Positions 54,664 through 64,000 of a DNA stretch of 64,000 nt are shown one piece after another (positions within the stretch are counted from its first letter, which is position 1; every line of letters begins with the position of its first letter). The position numbers and the translations under genes were made by a program. The notes below the pieces were generated by a model. The model ran no database searches. It was not told where the DNA came from and saw only the letters and a list, made by a program, of their open reading frames with translations. Source of the DNA: Hexactinellida sp. DTS-2022 (lineage: Eukaryota > Porifera > Hexactinellida); assembly GCA_028753945.1 (NCBI GenBank), contig JAPNXP010000018.1, positions 496,001-560,000 on the forward strand, written 5' to 3'.

Positions 54664-56691
54664 TCAGAGCACCTTGAGCACCCTATGGTTCTTGTTAACG
54701 AATGCTTCTATGAATCCTTTCGGAATAGAGTGAGTCACTAGTTCGCAGAATGCCAGTTCCTCCTGAAAGCTTTTGTTCTCGATAGCAAGTGCGTCTGCCA
54801 GTTTGCAGCCCTCTCTCGTCGCTTTATTGCAGAACCCATCTTCCACAACAACGTAGTCGATTCCTAGTCCCTTAAGCGTGCTGTACACTTGAGTAGGACT
54901 CACTCTGGCGAATATTTGGTATATCAGTCTCGTGCGCTCTCTTATCTCTACGTTCTCGTAGTGCGGGTGGTTAGCGATCGGTCTGTTTGTCGATAGTTTA
55001 ATGTTTGCCATTGTAGACATGCTCCCAGCGAACACAGCGTGCTTATCCGTATTATCTCGGATCCACAGAATAAGTTCCTCCATCATTGGGTTGTTGTACT
55101 CCCCGTATATCTTAAGCTGTTTGTACAGGTTGTAACCCCCAGCCAGGGAAGATAGCAAGAGGAACCCGATTATAAATCTGTTGAACTTCTTGTGTCCTAT
55201 CGACCTAGCTGTTGAGCTCACAGGGAGCAGAGATGCCAGTATACACATCGCGGGGGTAAAGAATAGTTTTAATCGCATTATGAGGAGCGCTAAAACCGCG
55301 AATGCCATTGTCTGAAACGCCATATAATACTTAGGACTGTTTTCCAGTTTGTCTTCGGAACAGCTGATCCCCCTGAATGCGCTCAGATAGTCCCGTGTCA
55401 GCCCCAGGAGCACAAACATACAAGCGGGCAGTAGAAGCGTAATGCTAACTTTCCCGACGTAAATCCAACCAATAAAGTCGAATTCGGCCGCACAGGTGTA
55501 GAGCTGAGTATCGAAATCTTTGTATTCTGTAAACTTAGAGCGTAGAATGTTGAATATATGATTATCATCTTGTATTCCGAATAACCGCGATATAACTACC
55601 TTTAGTAGTACTGTCGATATCGCGACTATAAACACCTGCGATACCCATCTAACTATGCTGTTTGTTATGCGCATTATTCTGTCATGTATCGCGGTTAAAG
55701 CTAGACAAACGATGAGACAGGGAAATAGTAGGGAAGAGAATAGCATCGAGTTAAAGAACTGTAGAACGTAATTCCCAGCCAGAGCCAATATGTGACAGAC
55801 TATGATTGATTGGAATCTCTGTTTAGACAAATAGCCCAGCATATAAATAGCTAGCAGCGCGAGCAGCTGTGTGAATAGGGCGAATTGAGCAAACTGCCAA
55901 GGCACCATAAAACACGCGGTCGATACCGTCAGTGCTACATAGCGCTTTAAGCCAAACTCCTTCTGTTTGAGAGAGTTTATTAGAACTAGCAATTGTAGGA
56001 ATAGGAAGGGGAATGAAAAGCTCTCTCTCAAAGGAGGCGTCCACATTATCCTCGTGGCTTCTCCGTGATTGAACATAAACTGAACAATTGAGACAGTTCC
56101 GCCCATTAGACTGCCACTTAAGCTCCACCCCACATAGAATATCAGCCCTCCCAGCATCCCGTTGAGCGCAAATATGCAGGTGACGTAGAAGTTGTGTATG
56201 TCCCCCACTCCCACACACGACTCTACTGAAGGCTGGTTGTATCCACGGTTAATCTTGTAACAAGTCTTGGGTAGAATATTACGCAATCCACGGTACATGA
56301 TACCTAGGATTACCTCAGGGTAAAGATTGAATCTCTGTAATGTGTTTATTGTAGTTGGATACTCAGTTCTGTTGTTTCGTAGCAGAGTTTGTATTCCTTC
56401 TAGCAAGTTAGGGGCTTCTGCTACTGTTTTGTAATACGAATAGTAAAGTCCCATTTCTGTGCGAAAAGCGAGTTCTCTCTCCAGAGTTGAGAGGTGTGAG
56501 AAGAACAAATCATTCTCAAACAAACTAAATATATAAAAGTAGTATATTATTGCTATACCAATTGCAATAGATATAACTTGAAAATTTATATTCTTATTTC
56601 CTTCATTGCCTCGTTTGCCTTTGCTTTCATTGTTCCTTGTTTTCTCGCGGAGTGTAGTGACTCTCTTCTTTTTACTGTCCCTTTCTCTCAT
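54664..56691 (-). CDS. DPY19L3-like C-mannosyltransferase, intronless
   Basis: A 675-aa polytopic ER membrane enzyme of the GT-C fold family that transfers mannose from dolichol-phosphate-mannose to tryptophan in thrombospondin type 1 repeats and similar WxxW sequences. A basic cytosolic tail (residues 1-35) precedes the first membrane helix. Conserved stretches follow: FFSHLSTLERELAFRTEMGL, YYSYYK, TEYPTTINTLQRFNLYPEV, WTPPLRESFSFPF, the WQFAQF loop, LQFFNSMLF, and the lumenal C-terminal domain with WIRDNTDKHAVFAGSM, NHPHYENVEIRERTR and YVVVEDGFC. Human DPY19L3 is about 716 aa. Phrases such as DDNHIFNILRSKF and the C-terminal domain favour DPY19L3, while the N-terminal half also resembles DPY19L1. 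A single uninterrupted exon of this size is unusual for this family. Confidence 0.9.
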   Translation of the reverse strand: MRERDSKKKRVTTLREKTRNNESKGKRGNEGNKNINFQVISIAIGIAIIYYFYIFSLFENDLFFSHLSTLERELAFRTEMGLYYSYYKTVAEAPNLLEGIQTLLRNNRTEYPTTINTLQRFNLYPEVILGIMYRGLRNILPKTCYKINRGYNQPSVESCVGVGDIHNFYVTCIFALNGMLGGLIFYVGWSLSGSLMGGTVSIVQFMFNHGEATRIMWTPPLRESFSFPFLFLQLLVLINSLKQKEFGLKRYVALTVSTACFMVPWQFAQFALFTQLLALLAIYMLGYLSKQRFQSIIVCHILALAGNYVLQFFNSMLFSSLLFPCLIVCLALTAIHDRIMRITNSIVRWVSQVFIVAISTVLLKVVISRLFGIQDDNHIFNILRSKFTEYKDFDTQLYTCAAEFDFIGWIYVGKVSITLLLPACMFVLLGLTRDYLSAFRGISCSEDKLENSPKYYMAFQTMAFAVLALLIMRLKLFFTPAMCILASLLPVSSTARSIGHKKFNRFIIGFLLLSSLAGGYNLYKQLKIYGEYNNPMMEELILWIRDNTDKHAVFAGSMSTMANIKLSTNRPIANHPHYENVEIRERTRLIYQIFARVSPTQVYSTLKGLGIDYVVVEDGFCNKATREGCKLADALAIENKSFQEELAFCELVTHSIPKGFIEAFVNKNHRVLKVL

Positions 56692-58336
56692 TTCTTATAA
56701 ACCCGAGTTTCACTGCTCGAGCTAGTAATGCATAGTGCCCTGTGTCTTATGGTTGATCTTCATTAAACATTACAACTATTCAGCCACATTACAATACTAC
56801 TAATTTATAGTTAAAATGGTGTTAATTAATGGCTAGTATATTTGTAGAAATATGCTATTCTTGCTATGGGCGAACCCCGCTGTATTAATTATGTTACATT
56901 CTGCAAAATATTTGCTTCGTCAGATTAAACTTTCAAAATCTGAATATGTTCTATTTCCTTTTTGCAAGTAAATTTTTCTTGAAAGATTGTACTCTAATAC
57001 TTTCATTTAACACTCATTAAATTACTCATTAAATTACTCATTAAGTATTCTAAATAAAAGTGTAGGTCTCTTCCCTTTCGATATGACCTATACGCCCCTC
57101 CTCACTCCTTTCCAAAATTAGTATACACTAATTGCATGGGATTTACCTGCTAAATTATATTACTTAAGCATTCTTTCCCAGTTAAAGGAGCGATCATAGG
57201 TCAGCCACAAATATGCTTAAAATGATAGTTTTCTTTATGGGGACTCAAATAGGAATCTCGAGTTGTGTACTGCCTGCCTCGAATTAAGCTTGTGATTCAA
57301 GAATGCTTATTTAAGCATTCATTAAGTTTGTATTATTATTACTGACTCTTGTTGTGAGTACCCATTTTGATATTTAATGAGGACTGGTTCATAATAAGGT
57401 AAATTTTTTTCTTATCAATTTTGGGAGCTATTCTGTTGTTTTTCTCGATTTTTGTATTCGTAGAGAGGTAGACAAGTTATGGTGCTTTAAAGCAGTTTTC
57501 AAAATATTGTCCGATTGCAAACAAGTTGGAAAATATGTATTATAACAACAAGGAATCTCTTTTTCGGCCAACATTTATAATGTTATTTTCAGTCACTGGC
57601 AAATATTTTAACAACAGAAACGTAACCTTGTGAAGTTTTTGATAGTAAACCTTGTACAAAAATTAAGTCTCGTGTGCCAAATAATTACCATTCACATTAG
57701 TAAAGATAACTTATTGGTATTTGCTATCAATCAGTTCCTATTTTGAGGTCAACACTATGACTTAGCTAACTGTCACGCTTCATTCCACAGGAATGAGTAA
57801 CAATCAAACTATGATTATTCATACATTCCTTTTGTGTCATGCATTCTCCAATCTGTAATATAACCACACAAATGCTATTAGCAACTTGCACAGTTTGCAG
57901 ATTTCTTTATAATGTACACAAATTCGTTACAATAGCAAACCACCATCCTTGAAATTGTGGGTTTCTTCACCTCTACATTAACCTCGTAATTAGATTCACC
58001 TATTGTGGCACAGTTTATAATATAAAGTTCTAGCAAACTACTGTTTACTGGTATTCCTCATAGATTAGTTCTAGGCTCGCTAATTATCCAACTTTGTAAC
58101 ATTCCTAATTTCTGCTCAGTTTTCTGCGCCTTTGCTCAATGCGATGAATCTGTTCAATTTATTGAGAAATCTATTCATCGCTTATTCCTTCAGGACTTCG
58201 CTGCTAAGGCCGATTGCTGCAGCTGTCCATTTTTTGTTTTCAAACTATAAGGTTCCTTGCATTCGTGGCATTATGTACAAAAGCGTTACTAGTTTCCCAG
58301 TTAGATATCCTAGCTGTTCTAGCCCACTCACACAAC
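56692..58336. other. Divergent promoter region, 1.6 kb
   Basis: Shared upstream region of the DPY19L3-like gene (minus) and the DnaJ-TPR gene (plus). AT-rich, with no MITE of the CAGT families recognised and no coding exon. An in-frame upstream extension of the DnaJ frame from 58214 encodes a hydrophobic leader-like segment, but the J domain starts right at 58337. Confidence 0.4.
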
Positions 58337-60661
58337 ATGGCACTCACCTTCGAAGAAGCGTGCAAAATCCTAGAAGTCACCCCCGAGGCCTCAGAGGCCG
58401 ACATAAAGACTGCCTACCGGAAGCTGGCCATGAAATGGCATCCGGACAAACACGAGGGTCCGGAGAAGGAGAACGCGACGCATCGGTTCCAGGAGGTCTC
58501 TGCCGCCTACCAGAAACTGACCACCGCCGAAGAAGACTCGATCGAGATTGAAGATTTCCAGGACGCATTCCAGTTCTTTATGCGGATATTCATGGCGCAC
58601 TGTCAAGACGAGTGTTTCTTCGACGACGACCTTGAGTACGAAGACGACCTCCCCTACACCTCTGAGGAGTACTACGATTCCTCTGAGTATTCGGACGAGA
58701 ACGGACCCCTCGACTACCAGTACCTGCGAGAGGAGAAGCCGCCCGGCTTCGCGAGAACAGCTGAGGAGGCTCTGAAGAACGCAGAGGAACTAATTCGCGA
58801 GGAGGCAGAGCAGAAACGGAGGTTGGAGAATAAAAAAACTAAAAATAAACGGAAAAGGACGAAAAATAGGAAAAGAAAACAAGCGAATAAAATCAAAACC
58901 TCAGAAGAAGACCCACTTATTCCCGAACCTCCAAAAGACAAACCCGAGAAGCGACTGCCCCCTCCCGCCCCCCCTGTCCCCCCCTCTAACCCGGCCCCCC
59001 AGCCCCTCGGCAACGGGGACATAAAACAGCCCCCAAACACCTCTAAGAGCTCAGCCCTGCCAAACGGTAAGATCGCTTCCTCCGTCCCTCCCAACGTACA
59101 ACAAAATAAATCGACAGCAAAGAAGCAATCACTACAGTCCCGACAAGAGCTCGCTCACAAGGGCTCTCACGGCTCCAAACAGAAGCAGGCCCCTCCCAAA
59201 CTGGAGGCCCACAAGCGGAACTCTCTCCAGGAAGAGACCCCACATCGGGACTCACACAACCACTCCGCATTCGTTACTGTATCCCGTCGCAAGAAGAAGG
59301 CCGCCAGCACAAGTGGCCTCACCTCTAATGGGTCTCTCCCCCAGGCCCCTATCCCTGTGCCCCACAAGCCACACCTCAACGGGACCTCTAAGCCTGTCCC
59401 CTGTCCCCTACCTGTCCCCCCTAAGCCCCAGGAGCTCCCTATCTCCCCTGCGCCCCCTCCGCCCCCCGCTAGGCCCCCTCCCAAGGAGCCACCGCGCCCC
59501 GTCTCGGTGTCCCCCGCCCCCGCGGCGCCCAACACCTTCCAGGAGCCCCCGATGAGAAGCGAGCCCCTGCAGCAGTTTAACCCGATATTCAACCCGATGC
59601 CCTCCCCTTACGTAGAGCCCTACGGCGAGGAGTGTAGCCACATTACCAACACGGCGCATCTCGATGAGGCCATTCACCTGGCCGAGCAGGGCAACGAGTT
59701 TGCCAGTCGCGAGCAGTTCACTATAGCCATAGAGCGGTTCACGAGCGCAATATTCTATAACCCGAAGGAGTACCGGTACTACGGGAACCGGTCTCTCTGC
59801 TACGAGCGACTCGGCGACTTCGAGATAGCTCTCTCCGATTCGGACAAGGCCATAGACCTCCGGCCCGACTGGCCTAAGGCGTACTTCCGGCGGGCCCGTG
59901 CGCTGCGGGGGCTGAAGCGCTTCTCGGAGGCGGAGGAGTCGCTATCCATAGTCCAGTCTCTGCAGGGGGTCAGCGAGGACCTGGAGATAGAACTCAAGCT
60001 GGTGCGCGGACTCCAGCTGCAGGAGTTCGGCTTCACGGCGAGTCAGTCAGAGAAGGCCATGAAGCGGTGTACCACGTACCAACAGGCCATAGACCTGTTG
60101 ATACACGGACAGATATCCGACTCGGATGACGAGGTGTATCGCTCCGATGAAGAGGGGGAGGGGTACAAGAGAATGTTCGAGAACCCCTCCTGGTCCATGG
60201 CTAGCCACTACCCCTTTCAGTCCCAGGGGGCGCAGCATCCGATGTCTAAACAGGGCTCGTCGGGCCAGGGGGCCGGGCTGAGACAGGTCGGGATGAATGA
60301 GGAGTCGGGAACAGTGGCCTCGTTGTGGGTGGGTAATATCGACGTGCACATGACAGAGAAGGAGCTCTCCGATCTCTTCTCCGGGATCGGGCGAATTCAG
60401 TCCGTGTATTTCCTTCCGAAGATACAGGGCAAGAACCGAGCGGCCTTTGTTAACTTCACGCGTGCGGACGATGCGGCGAATGCTATAAATACTCTCCAGG
60501 GGGTGGAGAAGTATGGGAAGTGCCTCCTACTTCGGTATCCGGACAACCCGAAGCCCCCTGAGAGCCTGCCCGGGGGCAAGGTAACCTGCAAATTCTGGCT
60601 CCAAGGGAGGTGCGTTCGTGGGAATAAATGCGCCTTTGTTCACCCTCGCAAATCCAAATGA
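58337..60661 (+). CDS. DnaJ-TPR-RRM-CCCH protein, intronless, 774 aa
   Basis: Four domains are read in one exon. Residues 1-65 are a J domain (FEEACKILEV, the Hsp70-activating HPD in MKWHPDKHEG, AAYQKL). An acidic segment follows, then a Lys/Arg-rich helix and about 250 residues of Pro/Ser-rich linker. TPR repeats at about 430-560 show LAEQGNEFASREQFTIAIER, YYGNRSLCYERLGDFEIALS and KAYFRRARALRGLKRFSEAE. An RRM near the C-terminus has RNP2 LWVGNI and RNP1 NRAAFVNF, and a final CCCH zinc finger is spaced C-x7-C-x5-C-x3-H. This suggests an Hsp70/Hsp90 co-chaperone that binds RNA. TPR and C-terminal parts recall TTC31-type proteins, but I know no standard name for the four-domain order. The ATG at 58337 is chosen because the J domain starts there; an in-frame ATG at 58214 would add 41 hydrophobic residues. 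Confidence 0.88.
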   Translation: MALTFEEACKILEVTPEASEADIKTAYRKLAMKWHPDKHEGPEKENATHRFQEVSAAYQKLTTAEEDSIEIEDFQDAFQFFMRIFMAHCQDECFFDDDLEYEDDLPYTSEEYYDSSEYSDENGPLDYQYLREEKPPGFARTAEEALKNAEELIREEAEQKRRLENKKTKNKRKRTKNRKRKQANKIKTSEEDPLIPEPPKDKPEKRLPPPAPPVPPSNPAPQPLGNGDIKQPPNTSKSSALPNGKIASSVPPNVQQNKSTAKKQSLQSRQELAHKGSHGSKQKQAPPKLEAHKRNSLQEETPHRDSHNHSAFVTVSRRKKKAASTSGLTSNGSLPQAPIPVPHKPHLNGTSKPVPCPLPVPPKPQELPISPAPPPPPARPPPKEPPRPVSVSPAPAAPNTFQEPPMRSEPLQQFNPIFNPMPSPYVEPYGEECSHITNTAHLDEAIHLAEQGNEFASREQFTIAIERFTSAIFYNPKEYRYYGNRSLCYERLGDFEIALSDSDKAIDLRPDWPKAYFRRARALRGLKRFSEAEESLSIVQSLQGVSEDLEIELKLVRGLQLQEFGFTASQSEKAMKRCTTYQQAIDLLIHGQISDSDDEVYRSDEEGEGYKRMFENPSWSMASHYPFQSQGAQHPMSKQGSSGQGAGLRQVGMNEESGTVASLWVGNIDVHMTEKELSDLFSGIGRIQSVYFLPKIQGKNRAAFVNFTRADDAANAINTLQGVEKYGKCLLLRYPDNPKPPESLPGGKVTCKFWLQGRCVRGNKCAFVHPRKSK

Positions 60662-61778
60662 GTGCAATTAGTTAGTAGCTCAGCAGTTTTAATTTTAAAG
60701 GTTTTAATATTAAGTATTTATTCTCAAACCTGTCTGGGACTCACTACTTTAATTAAATAAATGACAATATGAACATCACTTTTCTTAGTTTATTGAATAT
60801 TGTATGTATGTATAATCCAATTATCTTTATTAAGACAGGTAATTTTGATAGACGTCACCCTTATTTTATTACGATTAATATATTTACAAAAGATTTGAAC
60901 TAATGTTTACGAATTTAACTTTGCTGATTATTATTTTCTATCTAATGAATAAACTGGCTTTTTTAGTTATCCTTCTTTTCGGCCCATTAAGTTGTTATGT
61001 TGTTTTACGCCACTGTACACAAATAATTCTTATTTATCTGCCAACACCTTTTCTAATGTCAATTTCGGAAACTTAAATTTTAGGATTTAATAATATACCT
61101 TTGCGAAGCCGGGTTTTTATATTTAAAAGGTTGCCAATATATAAGCAAACCCTTTTGAACTAGAGGTGTAAGGCTCCAATTATTATAATTTAATTTTCAA
61201 GTTATCACTTGTAATTCCTTAGTGAAGTGCATAATGTGCAATGTATTTACAACCATGTGTCCGGGTAAATTTATCCACTTAATAACTCGATAAATGTTGA
61301 ATTTTTTTGGTGTCTATTTTGATATGGGATTTCATATACTACAGACCCGTATTTTCACATGGGATTCTTATGATAATTATCACTCATTAGGAAGCTATTC
61401 AAATTTTGGAAATCTATTTAGATAATAGAATTCCCATCGCATGTCCGAAACCAACCAATTTTCATTGGTTGTAACTCGATACAATAGACAGATATTCTTA
61501 TAGTCACGGACCATATTATTCTTTTCAGAACACAATTATCTTTCAGGATTAGTTCATGAGTTTATGCTTGTGGTAGGAATCTCCAAATATCACCCCTCAA
61601 ATATTTGAATTTAGAATCTTCTAGAAACAACTATTCCATGCATTTGTCCCGTTAAACAGTTATCCCGATTGTATCAGTTATTTACAAGTTATGTTCATTC
61701 TGCGCTACGGGCGTTTTCACATCTTGCACTAGGACTTACCGCCCTCCCTTATAAACATATTATATATTGGCATCTACA
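60662..61778. other. Intergenic AT-rich DNA with a family K copy and a GC-rich motif
   Basis: Family K at about 61032-61144 (TTATTTATCTGCCAACACCT to AAAGGTTGCCAATATATAAG, with GCGAAGCCGGGTTTTTATAT). At 61695-61755 a diverged single copy of the palindromic motif (TGCGCTACGGGCG) seen in the intron 27 tandem duplication. Confidence 0.55.
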
Positions 61779-61943
61779 GTAAACTATAACGAAGTCGGAT
61801 ATAAGAAAATAACCGCTTATAACGAAATAGAGATTTTCCCCCAGATCACTAAATGCATTAATTATTATTCGCGTATAACAACGCTTATAATAGCGAAGGA
61901 AATTGCAGGTCCCAAGCACTTCGTTATAAACGAGAGTTCACTG
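61779..61943. repeat. P-E MITE
   Basis: CAGTAAACTATAACGAAGTC with GGATATAAGAAAATAACCGC at the left; CGTTATAAACGAGAGTTCAC then TG at the right. Confidence 0.7.
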
Positions 61944-62141
61944 TGTATGGTTAGGTAGGCGGAATAATATTTTAATTAATTATTGCAATTACTGAATACA
62001 GGTCACCCAATAGGAAATAGTTGTACGCTACAACCTAAAGCATTGTATGGTTGTTATATCTGAGTTAGTTGGTGGTCCTTTCACGGGGTATAGAGTAGAT
62101 TGATGACACACAAAAAGAGAGTTTTTCCGGGGTTTGCCTTT

Positions 62142-62149
62142 CTTATAAG
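62142..62149 (+). promoter_or_regulatory. TATA-like box of the AFAP1-like gene
   Basis: CTTATAAG about 62 nt upstream of the ATG at 62212, comparable to the other TATA-like sites in this window. Confidence 0.35.
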
Positions 62150-62211
62150 CTCTGGTCAGTAATACAAATCCATACTATTAGCTATCATTCCACTCACCCT
62201 ATCGCGTTGTC

Positions 62212-63761
62212 ATGGCGGGTATTGACGTCGAGAAGCTCCTGAAACATTTGAAGAAAGCGCTTGACTTCCTACAGAAGATCCCTGTCCTCACTAACCCCAT
62301 TCAGGAGTGGGGCCGGAAGGAACTGGTAGAGCTGCTCACTAAAGACATGGTAGACTTTGAGAATGTGGCCAAGGCGCCCATGTCCCATCTTAACGAGGGG
62401 GAGGCCGGCGAGGAGACAGGGTCTCCCGGACAGACCAAGAGGGGGCTAAAGCGAACCAAGTCCAAACCCTTCCGATTCAACGAGCGGCTCAAGGGCGGCG
62501 AGCTCACGATAGAAATCGGCGCGAACGGAGAAGTGATAATAAAGCAGGGTTCCCCCAGTTCCGACTCGGCTGCCAAATCCCAGAAAGCGCAGGAGCCCGA
62601 GCCCGAGGTGGACTTCGGAGCTGACGACGATCTATATGACGACACCGCCTCCGTGCCAGACGAACCGGACAAGCCCTCTCCCGTCGAGAAACCTAAGAAC
62701 ATAGGCGCCAAGTTCGGCTCCTATCTGAAAGCGAAAGCTAAGGTCCTGTCTCCGCTGCCCGATCGCAAGAAGGCAGCTTTCTCGGGAAAGCTAACCGTCA
62801 AGGCGGGAGTTCTTAGCAAACCAACTTCCAAGTTCTGCGCGATTAAGCAGGGCTGTCTCTACTGCGGCGGCGCGGAGAACGCCCCGTCTGACCTGAAGGT
62901 GCGCCTGGCCGGCTGCAGCCTAACAGAGCTCGAGAGCAAGGAGCTCCCCTTCGCCTTCGAGCTGACCAGCGCGGAGGGGGTTAACTACCTGCTCGCGGCC
63001 GGAAGCCCCGAGGAGAGGGACACCTGGGTCCGACAGCTGAAGGAGGGCCGGGACGGGGCCGGAAAGGACAGGTCCCAGTCCGATGCGGACACCGTCGCAG
63101 GGGGGGCCGGCAGGGGTAAGTCCCCCTCTTTCCTCGGGGCAGATGCCTCCCGCTCTCTCGAGGTACCCGTCCCCTTAGAGCCAGAGCCGGAGCCGGAGCC
63201 GGAGCCAGAGCCCGAGTCGCTGGAACAGACCGTGTCAGAGTTGGAGAACGCGTTAGAAGACGTGCTTACGGACGAGGGGGAGAGTGTCTGCGAGAAGAAG
63301 GGGTGGCTGAAGCGGGTCGGGAATCTGACGTCACACAAGGTGTGGGTGGTGGTGTCCGGGCCGCAGCTGACCATCTACCGAGACGACAAGGAACAGGACG
63401 TGAAGGAGGAGTACTCCGTATACGGCGCCAAGCTCTCCACCAAGAGCTCAACTATAAAGGTGACGATGACTGACATAAAGAAGGGAGTGGCACTTGCCCC
63501 TGTCTACAAGGCCTCGCTCCCGGACGCGAAATGGCTGCAGGTGTTGGCAAAGGCGATACAAGCGGAGGAGGACATTTACGAGGAGTATATATCCCCCGAG
63601 AGCCTCGGGCTGGGACAGGACGCCTCTCTCAAGAAGGGGATCGGGACTTCCTTCCGACAGACCATGAAGGTCGGGTTCTCAATGTTCTCCCGCTCGGAGG
63701 AGGTGCAGGGTAACCCCACACACGCCGGCACTCTCTGGTACCTGGAACCGAAGACGGACCG
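62212..63761 (+). CDS. AFAP1-like double-PH adaptor, first exon (3' partial)
   Basis: The exon encodes about 516 residues and ends at a donor (CCG followed by GTATGTAC at 63762), with the rest beyond the window. An N-terminal amphipathic helix (VEKLLKHLKKALDFLQKIP) is followed by an acidic linker with a DDLYDDTA tyrosine motif, a first PH domain at about 190-278 (AFSGKLTVKAG to DTWVRQLKE), a long acidic Glu-Pro repeat linker, and a second PH domain at about 362-450 (KKGWLKRVGNLTSHKVWVVV to KWLQVLAKAI). Then comes IYEEYI and a basic stretch before the donor. This order and the sequence after PH2 recall AFAP1/AFAP1L actin-filament and Src-binding adaptors. SKAP-type adaptors have a single PH domain and fit less well. 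Downstream coiled coil and actin-binding parts are not visible, so the family call is tentative. A continued frame to 63780 reads into the intron. Confidence 0.6.
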
Positions 63762-63795
63762 GTATGTACATAAGTGTTAATACGCGTACAGTGTA

Positions 63796-64000
63796 CAGTA
63801 AAACCTTTAGAAAGTGAACACCCTAGGGGGGGGGGGGGAAATTTGGGACCGAGAAAAAGTCTTCATATTTTAGAGTTGTTCATTTCTTGGAGGTGTTCAC
63901 TTTTGGAGGTTTTACTGTACATATTTATTACATATTTACGTATAATACTTAATACAGTAGAACCTCGTTAGTACGAACACATTTAATGCGAATTTCCGGA
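63796..64000. repeat. P-F MITE, then P-A1 MITE cut by the window edge
   Basis: P-F 63796-63917 (CAGTAAAACCTTTAGAAAGT to TTTTGGAGGTTTTACTG, with a 13-G run inside). P-A1 starts at 63955 (CAGTAGAACCTCGTTAGTAC). Both are in the first intron of the AFAP1-like gene. Confidence 0.8.

Noticed and set aside
58214..58336. Upstream in-frame ATG giving a hydrophobic N-terminal leader to the DnaJ-TPR protein
   Set aside because: The J domain begins directly at the later ATG (58337). The extra 41 residues look like translated AT-rich leader, and a signal peptide would be odd for an RNA-binding co-chaperone.

Overview
This is a window of animal nuclear DNA, AT-rich between genes, with 12 gene models that can be read from the sequence, one decayed receptor kinase, and a very dense load of short inverted-repeat transposons. 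The gene set (SRF-type MADS factor, GRK2/3, ATG2, DPY19L, CEP170-type FHA protein, receptor tyrosine kinase) is metazoan. The structure (GT-AG introns, many short exons, compact spacing, no synteny I recognise) suggests an early-branching animal such as a sponge. That placement is inference and I cannot name a species.

Layout. 3-323: last exon of a leucine-rich-repeat gene. 2032-3978: receptor tyrosine kinase with stops and three kinase-domain frameshifts. 4669-13775: CEP170-like FHA protein in 16 exons with consistent splice phase (811 aa); it hosts two intronless same-strand genes, ARP6 and a miniature PIAS-like SP-RING protein, in consecutive introns. 14503-41705: complete ATG2 lipid-transfer/autophagy gene in 39 phase-consistent exons (2,131 aa); it hosts an intronless antisense GRK2/3 gene in intron 7 and a small TATA-driven candidate gene in intron 11. 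Then intronless DRG2 (42830), SRF in seven exons (45927-52532), intronless MRTO4 (53705), intronless DPY19L3-like on the minus strand (ends 54664), an intronless DnaJ-TPR-RRM-CCCH protein (58337), and the first exon of an AFAP1-like double-PH protein (62212) that runs off the window.

Two kinds of gene alternate: intron-rich, AT-rich hosts and intronless, GC-richer genes, several of which lie inside the introns of the first kind. The functions are ordinary housekeeping or signalling and show no shared pathway; the interest is in how they are packed.

Between and inside genes lie at least ten families of TA-flanked elements beginning CAGT and ending ACTG (pogo/Tigger-like MITEs). Their terminal words differ but follow one template. 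Several hAT-like elements with 8-bp target duplications are also present, together with two other inverted-repeat families, microsatellite-filled introns and a 1.13-kb tandem duplication. Many MITEs end 10-30 nt before splice acceptors. No tRNA, rRNA or CRISPR array was recognised.
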